Below, one piece after another: positions 15,510 through 16,591 of a DNA stretch of 16,591 nucleotides (its first letter is position 1; every line of letters begins with the position of its first letter). The DNA is from Pirellulaceae bacterium. GTDB lineage: Bacteria > Planctomycetota > Planctomycetia > Pirellulales > Pirellulaceae. Position numbers and translations under genes: made by a program. The stretch lies in NCBI GenBank assembly GCA_013002105.1, contig JABDKS010000328.1, positions 1-16,591 on the forward strand, in the 5' to 3' direction. The notes under the pieces are model-generated. The model saw nothing but the letters and a program-made list of their open reading frames with translations. It was not told the origin of the DNA and searched no databases.

Positions 15510-16142
15510 TCAAACCTTCAGTCGCGATCGGATCTCCGCTTGGATCTCGTCGGGCGAGGCTGTGCCATCGATGTCGAGCACCAATTCTTTGCGACGGAAT
15601 TGTTCCAGCACCGGCTCGGTCTTTCCGTGGTAGTCCTGCAATCGATCCGCTAACGCCTCGAGCGTGTCATCGGGACGCGAGACGAGTGTTCCTCCACAGA
15701 CGTCACAAACGCTCTCCACTTTCGGGCGATGAGAAATCAGGTTGTAGTCCAAACCGCAACCGTCACAGAGACGTCGTGACAGGACGCGATCGCGGACGAC
15801 ATCATCAGGAACGTGGATGTGAATCACGGCATCGATGTCATAGCTTTCCAGAAAAAATCGGGCCTGCGAGGCACTTCGCGGAAAACCATCCAAGATGAAC
15901 CCGTAGTTCCAATCGTGTTCCTCAAGTCGCCGATGGACAATTTTTTCCACCACGTCGTCACCGACCAGGTTTCCAGAGGCGACGATCCGCTTGACCTTGG
16001 CTCCTAGCTTTGTGTGACTCTTGATATGCCAGCGGAAAATGTCACCCACGCTGATGTGAACCAAATCGAAAGCAGCCACCAGTTTCGCCGCCTGCGTTCC
16101 CTTGCCACACCCCTGGACACCCATGATTACGTATTTGTGCAT
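15510..16142 (-). CDS. adk: Adenylate kinase with zinc-binding lid
   Basis: The protein has 210 residues and interconverts ATP, AMP and ADP. The P-loop reads GVQGCGKGTQ (8-17) instead of the common GPPGAGKGTQ; the essential Gly-Lys-Gly-Thr is kept. The NMP-binding part has SVGDIFR (31-37), with Val32 where adenylate kinases have Thr. DGFPR (85-89) and Gln93 are present. The lid holds four cysteines, CDGC (126-129) and CDVC (146-149), a structural zinc knot found in many bacterial enzymes, and is followed by SRPDD (155-159). The start at 16142 has AGGT (16149-16152) 6 nt upstream. It is co-oriented with the PFK gene, 286 bp away. Membership in the NMP kinase family is certain; strict AMP specificity is less so. 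Confidence 0.92.
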   Translation of the reverse strand: MHKYVIMGVQGCGKGTQAAKLVAAFDLVHISVGDIFRWHIKSHTKLGAKVKRIVASGNLVGDDVVEKIVHRRLEEHDWNYGFILDGFPRSASQARFFLESYDIDAVIHIHVPDDVVRDRVLSRRLCDGCGLDYNLISHRPKVESVCDVCGGTLVSRPDDTLEALADRLQDYHGKTEPVLEQFRRKELVLDIDGTASPDEIQAEIRSRLKV

Positions 16143-16248
16143 CGGACTACCTACAGCCTCTTCGTTTAGAAATATCCAGTGAACCAGCCTCTCAGTGAAC
16201 GAATCGCCAGCGAATCAGAAAGCAGAATCCACGTGTTCAACACCGCAG

Positions 16249-16591
16249 TTACGCAAATAGCATCACGATCGCCTGGGCGGCGATGATTCTCAGAATCATC
16301 GTTAGCGGATAGACGGCCGCATACGCAGTTGAACTGGCCTCGGAATCGGCTAGCGAATTTGCAAATGCAAGCGCCGGTGGATCGGTCATGCTCCCGGCAA
16401 TCACGCCGCAGATCGTCAGGTAGTTCTGTTTCCAAAAAATCCTGGCAACGATTCCCGTTGTCAGCAGCGGTATCATCGTGACGAAAATCCCAACGATCAT
16501 CCACATCAAGCCCTCCAGACTGAGGGCGGCGGCAAAGAATGTACGTCCAGCGCCCAATCCTGCGCACGCCAAAAAGAGAATGATCCCTAGC
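16249..16591 (-). CDS. AspT/YidE/YbjL-type membrane transporter, C-terminal end (5' part outside window)
   Basis: The minus-strand frame is open from the right edge to the TAA at 16249-16251 and gives about 113 residues. It reads LGIILFLACAGLGAGRTFF, then a hydrophobic helix, then CGVIAGSMTDPPALAFANS and YAAVYPLTMILRIIAAQ. These are typical of the last Asp-Al exchanger domain of the aspartate:alanine antiporter family and its YidE/YbjL relatives. About four membrane segments are visible. The complete protein normally has two such domains with soluble TrkA-C domains between them; these would lie to the right. The substrate cannot be named. A perfect inverted repeat with 10-bp arms occurs inside the coding sequence at 16281-16301. 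adk follows 106 bp downstream on the same strand. Confidence 0.8.
   Translation of the reverse strand, partial: LGIILFLACAGLGAGRTFFAAALSLEGLMWMIVGIFVTMIPLLTTGIVARIFWKQNYLTICGVIAGSMTDPPALAFANSLADSEASSTAYAAVYPLTMILRIIAAQAIVMLFA

Overview
The window looks like a chromosomal segment of a planctomycete, most likely a Rhodopirellula-type member of the Pirellulaceae. Four things point there: the DUF1549/DUF1553 plus DUF1501 gene pair, which is a hallmark of that group; a sulfatase-rich extracellular context; a ceramidase-like secreted hydrolase; and genes mostly without Shine-Dalgarno sequences. I saw no rRNA, tRNA, CRISPR array, transposase or phage gene. This assignment comes from family recognition, not from a database search.

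Left block, + strand (1-6076). The 3' part of a sulfatase carrying a C-terminal calcium-loop motif and an extra domain is followed by a sigma70-like promoter. Then come a secreted DUF1549/DUF1553 protein with a CxxCH motif, a Tat-type DUF1501 protein and a long EF-hand lipoprotein. The last two genes overlap by four bases (ATGA) and are probably translationally coupled. A 16-bp unit repeated four times in tandem overlaps the stop codon of the DUF1549 gene and fills most of the gap before the DUF1501 gene. The block looks like an exported, calcium-rich surface or periplasmic module of unknown chemistry.

Middle block (6092-9595). A secreted neutral-ceramidase-family protein (minus strand) lacks the family's usual nucleophile motif. 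It is divergent from msrA, a methionine sulfoxide reductase that appears to be made from two starts: a lipoprotein-like long form and a short form with a strong internal ribosome binding site. A 371-bp gene-free stretch follows. It holds a nested inverted repeat that could fold into one long hairpin, and a second group of small hairpins. Next is a gene for a SHOCT-domain protein.

Right block, minus strand (9713-16591). Transcription runs from right to left through the C-terminal end of an AspT/YidE-type membrane transporter, adenylate kinase (adk), a plant-type 6-phosphofructokinase, phosphoenolpyruvate carboxylase (ppc) and polyphosphate kinase 2. The last four are co-oriented phosphate- and carbon-metabolism enzymes, but the gaps of 170-285 bp suggest separate promoters rather than one tight operon. 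Two of them show residue changes relevant to substrate choice: a mixed ATP/PPi signature in the PFK, and Val in place of the AMP-selecting Thr in the adenylate kinase.

No complete novel defence or mobile system is visible. The best candidates for undescribed biology are the coupled DUF1501/EF-hand lipoprotein unit, the dual-start msrA and the structured element downstream of it.
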